Positions 9,084 to 17,553 of a stretch of 64,000 bases of DNA are shown in pieces (the first letter of the stretch is position 1; the number at the start of each line of letters is the position of its first letter). The stretch spans positions 62,547-126,546 of the forward strand of contig NZ_LGHP01000003.1 in the NCBI RefSeq assembly GCF_001280845.1, given 5' to 3'. Made by a program: the position numbers and the translations under genes. Origin of the DNA: Bacillus sp. FJAT-28004. GTDB taxonomy: Bacteria; Bacillota; Bacilli; Paenibacillales; Paenibacillaceae. The notes below the pieces were generated by a model. That model did no database searches and was not told where the DNA came from. It saw only the letters and a program-made list of their open reading frames with translations.

Positions 9084-9269
9084 ATGAACAAAATAGGTCA
9101 AACGATTCGCTCATTTTGGAAAGAGGAAGATGGTTTGGGAACGCTCGAAATTATTTTGATTATTGCGGTTGTTATTATTATTGCACTGCTCTTTAAAGAC
9201 TGGATTATTGAGCTGATCGAACGGTTGATGGGCAAAGCAGATGACGAGGCGGACAAAATTTTTAGTTAG
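9084..9269 (+). CDS. flp: Flp1-family type IVb pilin
   Basis: Small major pilin candidate, 61 residues. A charged leader ends in EEDG; cleavage after Gly17 leaves Glu22 at mature position +5, the residue needed for pilin assembly, followed by a 20-residue hydrophobic helix of Ile/Val/Leu. The C-terminus is short and acidic. This is the Firmicutes Flp1-like type rather than the Glu-Tyr Flp type. It lies between tadC and the TadE-like pseudopilins, the expected place. Too small to say whether it is the only pilin. Confidence 0.85.
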   Translation: MNKIGQTIRSFWKEEDGLGTLEIILIIAVVIIIALLFKDWIIELIERLMGKADDEADKIFS

Positions 9270-9281
9270 CAGGTGGGGCTG

Positions 9282-10007
9282 ATGAACAGATTGCGAATAA
9301 AAGCAAGGCTGCTGGGCTGGCTGAAGAAGGAGCAAGGCAGCTTCACGCTGGAGTCTACGATCGTATTTCCAATGCTGTTCGGGCTTATATTGTTGTTTAT
9401 CTTGTTCGGTATGTATATGTACGAGAAAGTTATCGTCTATTATGCAGCCTCTTCAACTGCTGAGCGTGCTGCTTTCAGCTGGGACAACAGTAATCGAGAG
9501 GCAAGGAGCGGCATGCTTATTGAACCAGACTATGATGGCTTATATTGGCGAATTGGCGAAGATGGAATGCTTAGCAGCTTGTTTGGTCTGAGAGGGGAGA
9601 ATGCAGCTGCGAAAGTTGTACTTCCCCTTGCGGAGACGGTTGATGGAAGCAATAACGCTTTATCTGTACGCAAAATGGAGCAGTCAGCTCGTTGGCTGGA
9701 ACAAGCAGGCTTAACATACGAAGGACAAATCAGCTATTCGGGCAGTGTTCTCAAAAGAGTGATCTTGGTCAAATTAAAAGAATCCTTATCGGTTGGAATT
9801 GTAGAGAAGAGCTGGTTGAAACGAGAACCTAAAACCGTATCATCCGCCACGATAGTTGATCCAACTGAATTTATTCGGAGCGTTGATCTTGTTCGCTATT
9901 ATTCATCTAGGTTCGCCAATCGAGCAGGAGGAGCTGGGCAAGCGAAAACTCAGGCCGGACAGGTGCTGGACTCTTATAAAGGTGCCGGAAAGGCGCCAAA
10001 GCCATAA
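9282..10007 (+). CDS. TadE-like pseudopilin
   Basis: Minor pilin-like protein of the Tad system, 241 residues from ATG 9282. That ATG follows AGGTGGGG; the GTG at 9273 is an alternative. The prepilin motif EQG^SFTLE puts Glu at +5, then a hydrophobic helix of about 22 residues and a large extracellular domain. Probably processed by the peptidase at 13297. The C-terminal 35 residues are Gly/Ala/Lys-rich and look unstructured. Confidence 0.82.
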   Translation: MNRLRIKARLLGWLKKEQGSFTLESTIVFPMLFGLILLFILFGMYMYEKVIVYYAASSTAERAAFSWDNSNREARSGMLIEPDYDGLYWRIGEDGMLSSLFGLRGENAAAKVVLPLAETVDGSNNALSVRKMEQSARWLEQAGLTYEGQISYSGSVLKRVILVKLKESLSVGIVEKSWLKREPKTVSSATIVDPTEFIRSVDLVRYYSSRFANRAGGAGQAKTQAGQVLDSYKGAGKAPKP

Positions 10008-10051
10008 TGAAGCAGCAATTGTGGGATTGCGATAGGTAATGATGGAGGTGC

Positions 10052-12325
10052 ATGGCAGCTATGATCGTGAATAAAGCATCGAGACATAGATTCAAGTTAT
10101 CCAATTGCAAACTTTTATTTCGAGAAGATGGGGCAGTAACCGTGTTTTCGGTTATTGTATTATCCTCGCTGCTGTTGTTTTTCTCTTTGCTTATTGATTA
10201 TGCCCGTATTGCGGCTTTGCATAAGTTAACTGAGGATGCTGTAAGGTCCAGCGTAAGATCTGTGCTCTCTGCCTATGATGCTGCTCTTTATGAGCGATAC
10301 GGATTGTTTGGTCGTGGCGGAACAGATGGGCAAACGATTTTTAAGGAAATGATGACGGCTAATACAGAAGCAGCTGAAGGCTCGGCTCGAACAGGCATGA
10401 AGCTGGTTCGCGCTAAGTCTGAAGCTACGGCGCTGCACGCGGCGACGTTTCTAGGCAGCCATGATGTATTTTCAAGACAGGTACTGGAGGAGATGAAATA
10501 TAAGGCCCCAGTAGATTTTACTTTAGATCTCGCAGCGAGGTTTGTGCCGATGGCAGATGCCATGAAGGAGGCGTCTATTGCAATGAGTCTGCTGGAGAGT
10601 ATGAGGAAGTTTTACGAGAAGCGGGAAGAACATCTAGCTAATGTGCTTCAACTGCAAAAGCAGATGGCCTCGACCATAAGTGGAAGCCGTATTCCTATAT
10701 TAATACCAGTCCAGACGGATGTCATAACAATAGAAGGCGATTCTGCTCTGAGCATCGCTTCGGAATACGGCGCCTATGCTGCCAAAGTTATGTATAATCA
10801 ATCGTTAACTGCTGGGGATAAAATGTTGCATACAAAAGAAATAGAAGCATACGAGGCAAGAGTCAGAGCGTTTACTTTGGAGCTGCGTAAAGTGAGCGAT
10901 GATATGCACAGACAGCATGTGAAACTGCATGGGGACTCTATTCGGGAGCTGGAAGCTGCCAGGGGATTAAATGAGGATATGCTGAGACTGGTTCAACAAG
11001 CAAATCAGCAGCCTGAGTATAGTGGATATGATGCCGTGTCCAAGCATAAATCAACTAATGCGGAGCAGCACCAGGTTCCAGCTGATGCTGCTTCTGATAT
11101 TGAGCAGGTGAGGAAAGCTGCAGATGAGCTTGTAAAGACGGATGGATGGTTTAATGAGTATCGGCAGGAGCTGGAGGTGCAGGGCTCATCTGCAGCTTCA
11201 ATCGATATGGAAGCAGGCAGCTATCAATCCAGCAGCCTTGCTTCTATTAACAAGCCTATCACAAGCAAAGCTGCTGATACATTGCTTGAAGGGGTTACTA
11301 GCTTACGACTTGCTTATGGGGCATATGAACAGAAATATATTCGTCCTGCTAGTGTCATAGTTGATCGACAGAAAGCACTTGATCAAGGTCAGATAACGAC
11401 ACAGCTTAAGCAGCAGAAGGAGCAAGCGGGTTCGCTGTGGAAACAGGCGCGAAGTTTGCTGCATGGATTGACAAGTATCCCGCAATCTGAAGAGCATCAA
11501 AAGGTGTTCGAACGGGTAAAGCAACGTTATAACGATAATTTATTATTCAATAAGCAGTCTGATGAGGCAACGACAATAGAGAGTATGGAGCAGGCTAGTG
11601 ATGCGCATATGGCAGCTGAGCAGTCTACTGCCTTTATGGGCGGATTGTTTACAGGTATGGCCGGGATGCTGGAGAAAACAAGAGATTCGCTGTACTTTGG
11701 CGAATACGTCATTCATCGTTTTACCGCGTTTGCTCCACAGCATTTACGTTCCATGATGACTGGCGGAGATCTATCAGAGCTATCACATGCCATTTCATTT
11801 AATAATCAGGAAGCGGAATATATTATTTACGGCTTCAATAATCCAGTTGGGAATATAGCTGCTGCATATGGCGAACTGTTTGCAACACGGCTGGCTGTGA
11901 GGACGATGGAAGGGCTGCTTGAAAGCAAATCGTTAGGGCATCCACTGCTTATCTTATCAGCAGCACTTATTTATGGATTAGAGAAATCGATCGAGGACAT
12001 GCTTGCTTTCACTGAGCGAGGATCAGCTCCATTGTCTAAGTACGTAAAGGTAGAGCTTACTTATACAGATTATTTACGGCTCTTTACACTGATGCATGGT
12101 GCGGATGACGGGGCAAGTTTGGCTCGGATGATTGCAGCCATCGAGCAAAACATTGGATCGACGCTTTCTGCCGTTCCAAGCGGAGTGACAGGTGAAACAA
12201 CCGTTTCGATGGAGCTTTGGTTCATTCCCGGATTAATTCGGACGCTTGGCGCGGTCGGACTTCTGGAAGGAAAGGTTGTAGGCAACCGTTATGAGACGAC
12301 ACAAACGATGGGCTGGTCTTATTAA
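10052..12325 (+). CDS. DUF5702/TadG-like pilus-associated membrane protein
   Basis: Large extracellular protein anchored by one N-terminal helix, 757 residues. The start resembles TadG/DUF5702 proteins: EDGAVTVF, a hydrophobic run, then IDYARIAAL and the hallmark YDAALYERYGLF. The +5 glutamate of true prepilins is replaced by Phe, so it may be anchored uncleaved. Long helical, Gln/Glu/Lys-rich stretches (residues about 180-500) suggest coiled coil. A GGAGGTG site precedes ATG 10052; ATG 10061 is possible. Its end overlaps the next gene by 35 bases. Role in the Tad machine is inferred from context. Confidence 0.75.
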   Translation: MAAMIVNKASRHRFKLSNCKLLFREDGAVTVFSVIVLSSLLLFFSLLIDYARIAALHKLTEDAVRSSVRSVLSAYDAALYERYGLFGRGGTDGQTIFKEMMTANTEAAEGSARTGMKLVRAKSEATALHAATFLGSHDVFSRQVLEEMKYKAPVDFTLDLAARFVPMADAMKEASIAMSLLESMRKFYEKREEHLANVLQLQKQMASTISGSRIPILIPVQTDVITIEGDSALSIASEYGAYAAKVMYNQSLTAGDKMLHTKEIEAYEARVRAFTLELRKVSDDMHRQHVKLHGDSIRELEAARGLNEDMLRLVQQANQQPEYSGYDAVSKHKSTNAEQHQVPADAASDIEQVRKAADELVKTDGWFNEYRQELEVQGSSAASIDMEAGSYQSSSLASINKPITSKAADTLLEGVTSLRLAYGAYEQKYIRPASVIVDRQKALDQGQITTQLKQQKEQAGSLWKQARSLLHGLTSIPQSEEHQKVFERVKQRYNDNLLFNKQSDEATTIESMEQASDAHMAAEQSTAFMGGLFTGMAGMLEKTRDSLYFGEYVIHRFTAFAPQHLRSMMTGGDLSELSHAISFNNQEAEYIIYGFNNPVGNIAAAYGELFATRLAVRTMEGLLESKSLGHPLLILSAALIYGLEKSIEDMLAFTERGSAPLSKYVKVELTYTDYLRLFTLMHGADDGASLARMIAAIEQNIGSTLSAVPSGVTGETTVSMELWFIPGLIRTLGAVGLLEGKVVGNRYETTQTMGWSY

Positions 12326-13262
12326 ACCTAGGCATATTAAGCATGAACAAGGTTCAATAGTCGTAGAAGCTGCGTTAGTGATGCCCATGGTTATCGTTGT
12401 GTTGTTGGTTTTTGTCATGCTCATTCGTCTCTGTGCGGTACAGATGGCACTGCATTCTGCCGCTTCTCAGACGGTAAGGCAAATGGCAGCACATATTCAT
12501 CCGGTAGAACTTGCCTGGCAGCAGGCATCAGCCGCTGTTCCTTTGCCTTCCAAAGGAACTATTCCTTTGTCCTCATGGAGTGAGATTGCAGCAGAAGCCG
12601 CGGAATGGTTCCCTTCACCCGTAGGATCTTTGGTTTCGTCCACATTGCGAGGTGACTTCCGTCCGATTCAAAATATGGCTGCAACGGAAATGGGAAGATC
12701 AGTTATCGAGCCATTACTAAGAGAGTTTTCTGATGTAGCCATTATTGATCCTCCAAAGTTAAGGCTAAACTGGTTATCACTGCCTGATTTAGGGAAAGAA
12801 CATGAGCCTTATTTGGCTATAGAGGTGGAATATGACTTTCCTTTAAAGCTGCCTTTTTACGGTAAGCCCATTGTTCTGAAGGAGCAGGCCTCCGAACGTG
12901 TTTGGATTAGTGATGCGGCTCCTGCTGCATATGGTGAAAACAAGATTGATCAAGAGAACATTCCAATCCAAATCGTTTCTATAGAGCCAAATCCGCTTCG
13001 TCCTGGCAAGAAGGCTGCTGTTACAGTAAAAACGTTGCCAGGCGCTGCCATTTCTTTGGGTGTTACATATAAGAGCGGCTCAAGTAAAGCGAAACATCTT
13101 GGTGAAGCGGTTGCCGATACGGATGGTTATATAAAATGGACCTGGCATGTATCGGGCAATACGACTCCGGGTATGTGGGAGCTTAAAGCTTCAGAGGTGA
13201 CCAAGCAAAATAATCAAGTATCCATGCATTTTGTCGTTGAGAAGAGCAGCGGAGGCAAGTAG
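12291..13262 (+). CDS. TadE-like pseudopilin with C-terminal extension
   Basis: 323 residues. A basic leader ends in EQG^SIVVEAALVMPM, giving Glu at +5 and a typical TadE membrane helix. After the pseudopilin domain, residues about 225-320 form a separate beta-rich domain (starting near IPIQIVSIEPNPLRPGKKA) resembling an Ig-like or bacterial surface module; I do not recognise the exact family. Translation starts inside the preceding gene, implying coupling. Probably a minor tip or shaft component of the pilus. Confidence 0.78.
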   Translation: MRRHKRWAGLIKPRHIKHEQGSIVVEAALVMPMVIVVLLVFVMLIRLCAVQMALHSAASQTVRQMAAHIHPVELAWQQASAAVPLPSKGTIPLSSWSEIAAEAAEWFPSPVGSLVSSTLRGDFRPIQNMAATEMGRSVIEPLLREFSDVAIIDPPKLRLNWLSLPDLGKEHEPYLAIEVEYDFPLKLPFYGKPIVLKEQASERVWISDAAPAAYGENKIDQENIPIQIVSIEPNPLRPGKKAAVTVKTLPGAAISLGVTYKSGSSKAKHLGEAVADTDGYIKWTWHVSGNTTPGMWELKASEVTKQNNQVSMHFVVEKSSGGK

Positions 13263-13296
13263 GAGAAGACATAGCTAAGATGGAGGGGGAGTCGCC

Positions 13297-13809
13297 ATGG
13301 ATTTTATTGAAACAGCTGCTGTTGCAGTGTTTTTAATGATAGCTCTCTATACGGATTTAAAAGCTCAAATTATTCCTAATTGGCTGACTGTGCCCTTTTT
13401 TACTGCTGCATTTATTTATCATATTGCTCTTAGCGGAATCGAAGGGGCGGTAACAGCAGCAGTGGGCGCATCAGCAGGATTTATTCCCTTGCTGCTGCTG
13501 CATTTCGCGCGAGGGATAGGTGCTGGAGATGTAAAGCTGTTTGGAGCATTAGGGGCCTTAGTGGGGGTATGGATTGTGCTGCAAATGATGCTTTATGCCA
13601 TTTTGTATGCGGGTGCAATTGGCGTGTGTCTAGTCATTGTTAATCGTGCTTTTGGGAAGAGGGTTGCTGCAGGTGTATCGGCAATCATTGTGCGAGAGGC
13701 AGGATATAGGAAGCTTCAGTGGCTGCAATGGGCGGAGTCTGGTAAAAAATTTCCGTTTATGCTGGCGGTTGTACCAGCAGCAGTTACGGTATGGTCCATG
13801 TTCAGCTAA
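13297..13809 (+). CDS. Prepilin peptidase, A24 family (TadV/CpaA type)
   Basis: Membrane aspartyl protease that trims Flp and TadE-like leaders. 170 residues, all hydrophobic helices, with the two catalytic Asp motifs: YTDLKAQIIPN near residue 24 and GIGAGDVKLFGALGAL near residue 77. It lacks the N-methylation domain, as expected of Tad-type peptidases. A GGAGGGGGAG ribosome site precedes the ATG. It follows the pseudopilins, whose processing it likely performs. Confidence 0.9.
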   Translation: MDFIETAAVAVFLMIALYTDLKAQIIPNWLTVPFFTAAFIYHIALSGIEGAVTAAVGASAGFIPLLLLHFARGIGAGDVKLFGALGALVGVWIVLQMMLYAILYAGAIGVCLVIVNRAFGKRVAAGVSAIIVREAGYRKLQWLQWAESGKKFPFMLAVVPAAVTVWSMFS

Positions 13810-13838
13810 GTTTGCATGTGATAAGGGGGATTTGAGAA

Positions 13839-14498
13839 ATGCAAAACTTTCGAATTGATTTTGCTATGAATCAGACGCATGAGATGATTATAGATCGTGA
13901 GAGCGGCTTGTATAGAAGCGAGCTTGATGAGATAGAGCTTCATATGCTACATAGTGAGCGAATTCCCTACCTGCTGCCGATTGATTGGTTCGAGCTGGAC
14001 AGCAAAGTTACGTTCCGATACAAGCTGTCAGGAATGAGAATGCTTCTGCACAGGCTGCAGCAGCAACAGCTCACGATGGAGCAATATTATACGCTTATAT
14101 TAGGCGTTGCGGATGCGCTATTCGAATGTAGGCATTACATGCTGCGACCAGAAGGCTGCCTGCTTGATGAACAATATATTTTTATCGGAGAGAAGCTGCA
14201 TGATATACGGCTTGCATATGTGCCTATAAAAACAGGTACTGCTGAACAAACAAAGGGAGCGGGAGATCTTTTGTCGTTAATCGTTCGATTCACATCTTAT
14301 GTAGATCGCATTGATGGAGAAGGCTTGAAGCGTGTGCTGCAGCATTTATCCGGCAAGAGGTGGCCACTGGAAGAGCTTCGGTCGACTCTGTTGGAGTTAA
14401 TAGGAGAAACTCCTTCGAAACTGAGAAGCGAACTAGAGGAGAAGTTCGAGAAGCAGCAAGCAGAAAAACCAGCTCCGCCGAAAAAAATTCACTTTTAG
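13839..14498 (+). CDS. DUF6382 domain protein, N-terminal half of a frameshifted DUF6382-FHA protein
   Basis: 219 residues matching the DUF6382 domain that in Gram-positive Tad loci normally sits in front of a membrane segment and FHA domain in one polypeptide. Here it ends at a TAG shortly after CCG followed by seven A (14481-14487). Reading one base back (-1) at that run continues without a stop through two membrane helices and an FHA domain to 15406. No ribosome site or suitable start is found for the second half. This could be a sequencing or real one-base deletion, transcriptional slippage, or -1 ribosomal frameshifting; see findings. Confidence 0.75.
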   Translation: MQNFRIDFAMNQTHEMIIDRESGLYRSELDEIELHMLHSERIPYLLPIDWFELDSKVTFRYKLSGMRMLLHRLQQQQLTMEQYYTLILGVADALFECRHYMLRPEGCLLDEQYIFIGEKLHDIRLAYVPIKTGTAEQTKGAGDLLSLIVRFTSYVDRIDGEGLKRVLQHLSGKRWPLEELRSTLLELIGETPSKLRSELEEKFEKQQAEKPAPPKKIHF

Positions 14499-15406
14499 AA
14501 TGGCAGCATCAATCCGAGTGCACGAGCCTTGATGGAGAAGGACAGGATCAAATCTCAAACCCACTTTGGAAGCCTTTTTCATCTCCACAAATGGATGATT
14601 TTAAAGATCAGTCATTCTCTTCAAAAAATCATTTTGCTGATCCTTTATATACGGAGGAGGGTAAGCCGGAAACGAAGAAAAGATGGATCGCAACAGCTGT
14701 TCTTGTCGTCGCACTTGCATGCGTTTGGCGATTTGTTTATTTTGAAGCTGCTTCAAGGCAGAGCTTATTGATCAGCCTAGGCATTTCCTTGCTGCTTCTT
14801 GCATCTGTTATGCTCGTTTGGAGAAAGAAAACGAACCGTGATACATACGATGAAGATTCGGAAGAGGAATTAGAACAATCTAAGTTTAACGCTGGATTAT
14901 TTCCTGGGCTTAATAGAGTATATGAGGATCATAATTCTACCGAAGGAACTCCGCAAAAAATACCAGAGGATCTAAATAAACAAAACGATGATCATATGGT
15001 TGCTTCATTACATGTAGTTGCAGCAAATCCCGTATCGTATATAGTGGAACCGACCGTTCTGCTAGGAAATAAACATGCAATAGAGCACTTGAGTGAACCG
15101 TCAATATGGATTCAAAGAAGATGGGAGGGTCACGAGAGTAAGTTAGAGTTAAATGAAGGTTGCTTCAAAATTAGGCGTATGGGTGAGCAGGTGAGCTATG
15201 CAGAGGTTGCAAGAGGTATATCGCGGCTTCATTTGGAAATTGAGTGCACAGAGGGTGAATATAAAGGGAAGGATTTAGGGTCCAGAAATGGGAGCCTGCT
15301 TAATGGACAAATGATGATCCCTTATAAGAGCTATAAGCTAACAATAGGTGATATTATCCATCTTGCAGGCGAACAAGGACCAGCCTATGAGCTGAAATCG
15401 GGATAA
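14486..15406 (+). CDS. FHA domain membrane protein, C-terminal half of the frameshifted DUF6382-FHA gene
   Basis: In the -1 frame relative to the DUF6382 gene. It shows a hydrophilic linker, two membrane helices (KRWIATAVLVVALACVWRF and a second of about 20 residues), an acidic linker, then an FHA phosphothreonine-binding domain with the hallmarks ISRLHLEI (Ser-Arg-x-His) and GSRNGSLLNG. The first in-frame ATG is at 14591 with no ribosome site, so independent translation seems poor. Start given here is the A7 run where the frames join. FHA proteins in Tad operons are thought to couple the pilus to Ser/Thr phosphorylation; no kinase gene is in the window. Confidence 0.7.
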   Translation, partial: NSLLEWQHQSECTSLDGEGQDQISNPLWKPFSSPQMDDFKDQSFSSKNHFADPLYTEEGKPETKKRWIATAVLVVALACVWRFVYFEAASRQSLLISLGISLLLLASVMLVWRKKTNRDTYDEDSEEELEQSKFNAGLFPGLNRVYEDHNSTEGTPQKIPEDLNKQNDDHMVASLHVVAANPVSYIVEPTVLLGNKHAIEHLSEPSIWIQRRWEGHESKLELNEGCFKIRRMGEQVSYAEVARGISRLHLEIECTEGEYKGKDLGSRNGSLLNGQMMIPYKSYKLTIGDIIHLAGEQGPAYELKSG

Positions 15407-15415
15407 GGAAGAAAA

Positions 15416-16318
15416 TTAACCTCGTCCTACCAGCTCTTCCATGGCGCTTTCAACAGTTGGATACCGGAATACGAACCCGTTCTCAAGCGCTCTGCTAGGC
15501 AAAGCTCGCTGTCCGTCTAACAGCAGTGTTGACATTTCACCGAATAATGTTCGCATCACAAAAGCAGGAACTGGAAACCAATGAGGCCTTCCCATTGCTT
15601 TGCCAATTGCACGTCCAAATGAATCATTCGATACAGGATCGGGCGAAGATGCATTGATAGGTCCTTCAATGAAGTTGTTGTCCAAAATAAATAGGATTAA
15701 CCGAATCATATCCTCGAGATGAATCCATGACAGCCATTGTTCTCCGCTGCCGATTTTACCGCCACCGAACAAGCGATATGGCATAGCCATTAAAGGAAAG
15801 GCGCCTTCCTTTTTGTCTAAAACGACGCCCACGCGGAGTTTAACAAGTCGCTCAGCTGGTATGCTGTCTGCGGCCTGTTCCCATTTCTGAACAACCTCCG
15901 ATAAAAAATCGGTAACTCTAGTTGGGCTTGATTCATCAAAAATACCGTCTGCTGATATGCCGTACGCGGAAATCCCGGATGCGTTAATAACAAGCGGCGG
16001 TTTGTGGTTGAGCGAATGAACAAGCTTCGAGATGCGGGCTGCTGCTGTTAGTCTTGAGTCCATGACACGCTGCTTGGCGGCTTGATTCCATCGTTGATTA
16101 ATGGATTCGCCTGTGAGATTGACTATGGCATCAATGCCTTCCAGTAAAGAGGGAGAAGCTTCAAGCTCATCCCAAGTCATTTGGTTAAACCCAGCGCGTT
16201 TGGATTGATTTTTTGGGCTAGTTCTGGAAATAATCCATACCTCATCATTTCTCTCAAGCAAAGCCTTTGTAAGCGCACTTCCAATAAACCCAGTTCCACC
16301 AGCTATCGCAACCCGCAT
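15416..16318 (-). CDS. TIGR01777 family epimerase (SDR superfamily)
   Basis: NAD(P)-binding nucleoside-sugar-epimerase-like protein (YfhF/YfcH family) of unknown substrate; 300 residues. The N-terminal AGGTGFIGSAL is the extended-SDR dinucleotide motif and the C-terminus has the family's DUF1731-type end (PAFVMRTLFGEMSTLLLDGQR). The frame can open at a TTG at 16336, but the ATG at 16318 follows GAAGGAG and begins at the Rossmann strand. It converges on the FHA gene with only nine bases between the stops and no clear terminator. Confidence 0.88.
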   Translation of the reverse strand: MRVAIAGGTGFIGSALTKALLERNDEVWIISRTSPKNQSKRAGFNQMTWDELEASPSLLEGIDAIVNLTGESINQRWNQAAKQRVMDSRLTAAARISKLVHSLNHKPPLVINASGISAYGISADGIFDESSPTRVTDFLSEVVQKWEQAADSIPAERLVKLRVGVVLDKKEGAFPLMAMPYRLFGGGKIGSGEQWLSWIHLEDMIRLILFILDNNFIEGPINASSPDPVSNDSFGRAIGKAMGRPHWFPVPAFVMRTLFGEMSTLLLDGQRALPSRALENGFVFRYPTVESAMEELVGRG

Positions 16319-16361
16319 CTTCGTTCGCTCCTTCAATTAACCCATTACTTTAATTCATTGA

Positions 16362-16856
16362 TTACTTTATTTCCTCAATTTTGACAAGCCAATTTTGTTT
16401 AAGAGTAGCTTCACCTTCGATTGCTTTCTCCGAATACTCGAATTTTACTTTTGCATCATCGGGTAACGCTTCTAACGTACTCTTTTGCTCATCTGTTACT
16501 TGAAGCGCAATCGCCCCGGTAGCCGTTTCAATTTCTATAGAGTGCGAGTCACTTAGACCGCTATAAGTACCTTCATTCACTTTGTTTGGCGCTGCTGGAT
16601 CCTCGATTGTACCATTGTTGTTGGTTGTAGCATCTGTTGGTTCCGGCGAAGATACATCAGGTTCAATTACACCGTTATCTTCTGGCAACTGGCTGACAAT
16701 GGGTCCGTCGGTCGCACTACCTTGTTGTTCATTTCCTGTGTTATTTCCTGTGTTTGCATTGCCACCACATGCTGAAGTTGCGAGCATAACAGCTAGAAGA
16801 AGGGCTCCTGCTGTAGCTGCTTTTTTGTTTCTTCTTCTCTTCGATGAGTTCATCAT
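16362..16856 (-). CDS. Predicted lipoprotein of unknown function
   Basis: 164 residues with a basic N-terminus (SSKRRRNKK), a hydrophobic stretch and the lipobox LATSAC followed by GG, then a low-complexity Asn/Thr/Gly/Pro-rich linker to about residue 85 and a compact beta-type C-terminal domain. Expected to be tethered to the outer face of the membrane. AGGAGGTGG stands eight bases before ATG 16856; the GTG at 16865 is too close to it. I do not recognise the C-terminal domain. Confidence 0.75.
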   Translation of the reverse strand: MMNSSKRRRNKKAATAGALLLAVMLATSACGGNANTGNNTGNEQQGSATDGPIVSQLPEDNGVIEPDVSSPEPTDATTNNNGTIEDPAAPNKVNEGTYSGLSDSHSIEIETATGAIALQVTDEQKSTLEALPDDAKVKFEYSEKAIEGEATLKQNWLVKIEEIK

Positions 16857-16980
16857 TAGAACCACCTCCTGATATTAATAACGAAATGAATGAGTATAAG
16901 GTTACATTTTTATATATAACCACAAAATATGGGTATGAAGCATGGACGAAAAAGGGATCTTTAACTAACGATTAAAATAT

Positions 16981-17020
16981 AAATGAGTTTAAGCCGCAAT
17001 GATGCGGCTTAAACTCATTT
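16981..17020 (-). terminator. Intrinsic terminator of the DUF2621 gene
   Basis: A perfect 17-bp stem (16981-16997 with 17004-17020) around a six-base loop. On the minus strand it is followed by an AT-rich run and it overlaps the last codons of the DUF2621 gene. Confidence 0.7.
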
Positions 17021-17452
17021 ATTAAGTAGATGCTTATAGGGAGTATAGTCGATTCCTTGGCGGTCAAGAAATGTAACAAGACTACGGTAATCACGTTTAG
17101 GAGTTGCTCGTATGTAACCTTCGATACAATGCTCACGCGTAACGGATGATGCGCCATGTTCAATCGCCACTTGACCAATTTTGGCTGCGATGGAATGTTT
17201 AGCTATATCACGAAAAGCGCTTGGCACTGGGGAAACAAGCTCGTCAAGCAGATCCTTGGAATCATCATTCCACATGCTGCGACTGCGATCTACCCAGTAG
17301 TTTTGCCAATCGAGCTTAGACTTGCCGTCTCGCATCGGAAGCACCTTGAGAAATTTTCGAAACATGAAAAATCCGCCAATCGACATAGCCACAACCATGA
17401 CGATTGCCCAAAAAACGATAAAATACATAAACCAATCGGGGGCAACTTTCAT
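17015..17452 (-). CDS. yneK: DUF2621 family membrane protein (YneK-like)
   Basis: 145 residues: an N-terminal membrane helix (about residues 8-32), then a soluble domain with the family's WVDRSRSMW and HCIEGYIRATPKRDY stretches. It resembles B. subtilis YneK, whose role is unknown. GAGGTGA precedes the ATG. It is monocistronic, bounded by its own terminator and by the divergent endonuclease IV gene. Confidence 0.82.
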   Translation of the reverse strand: MKVAPDWFMYFIVFWAIVMVVAMSIGGFFMFRKFLKVLPMRDGKSKLDWQNYWVDRSRSMWNDDSKDLLDELVSPVPSAFRDIAKHSIAAKIGQVAIEHGASSVTREHCIEGYIRATPKRDYRSLVTFLDRQGIDYTPYKHLLNK

Positions 17453-17553
17453 ATGTGTCTTTCACCTCAATAATGAATTATACCGTATTCCTAGATTTAT
17501 TTCGACATTCCTTGTAAAATAAGGTTTGATCAACCGAAAGGGGCGTAATATTT

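Noticed and set aside
17501..17507. Spo0A-box word TGTCGAA (minus strand) upstream of the DUF2621 gene
   Set aside because: A single 7-mer can occur by chance and there is no second box or supporting promoter.
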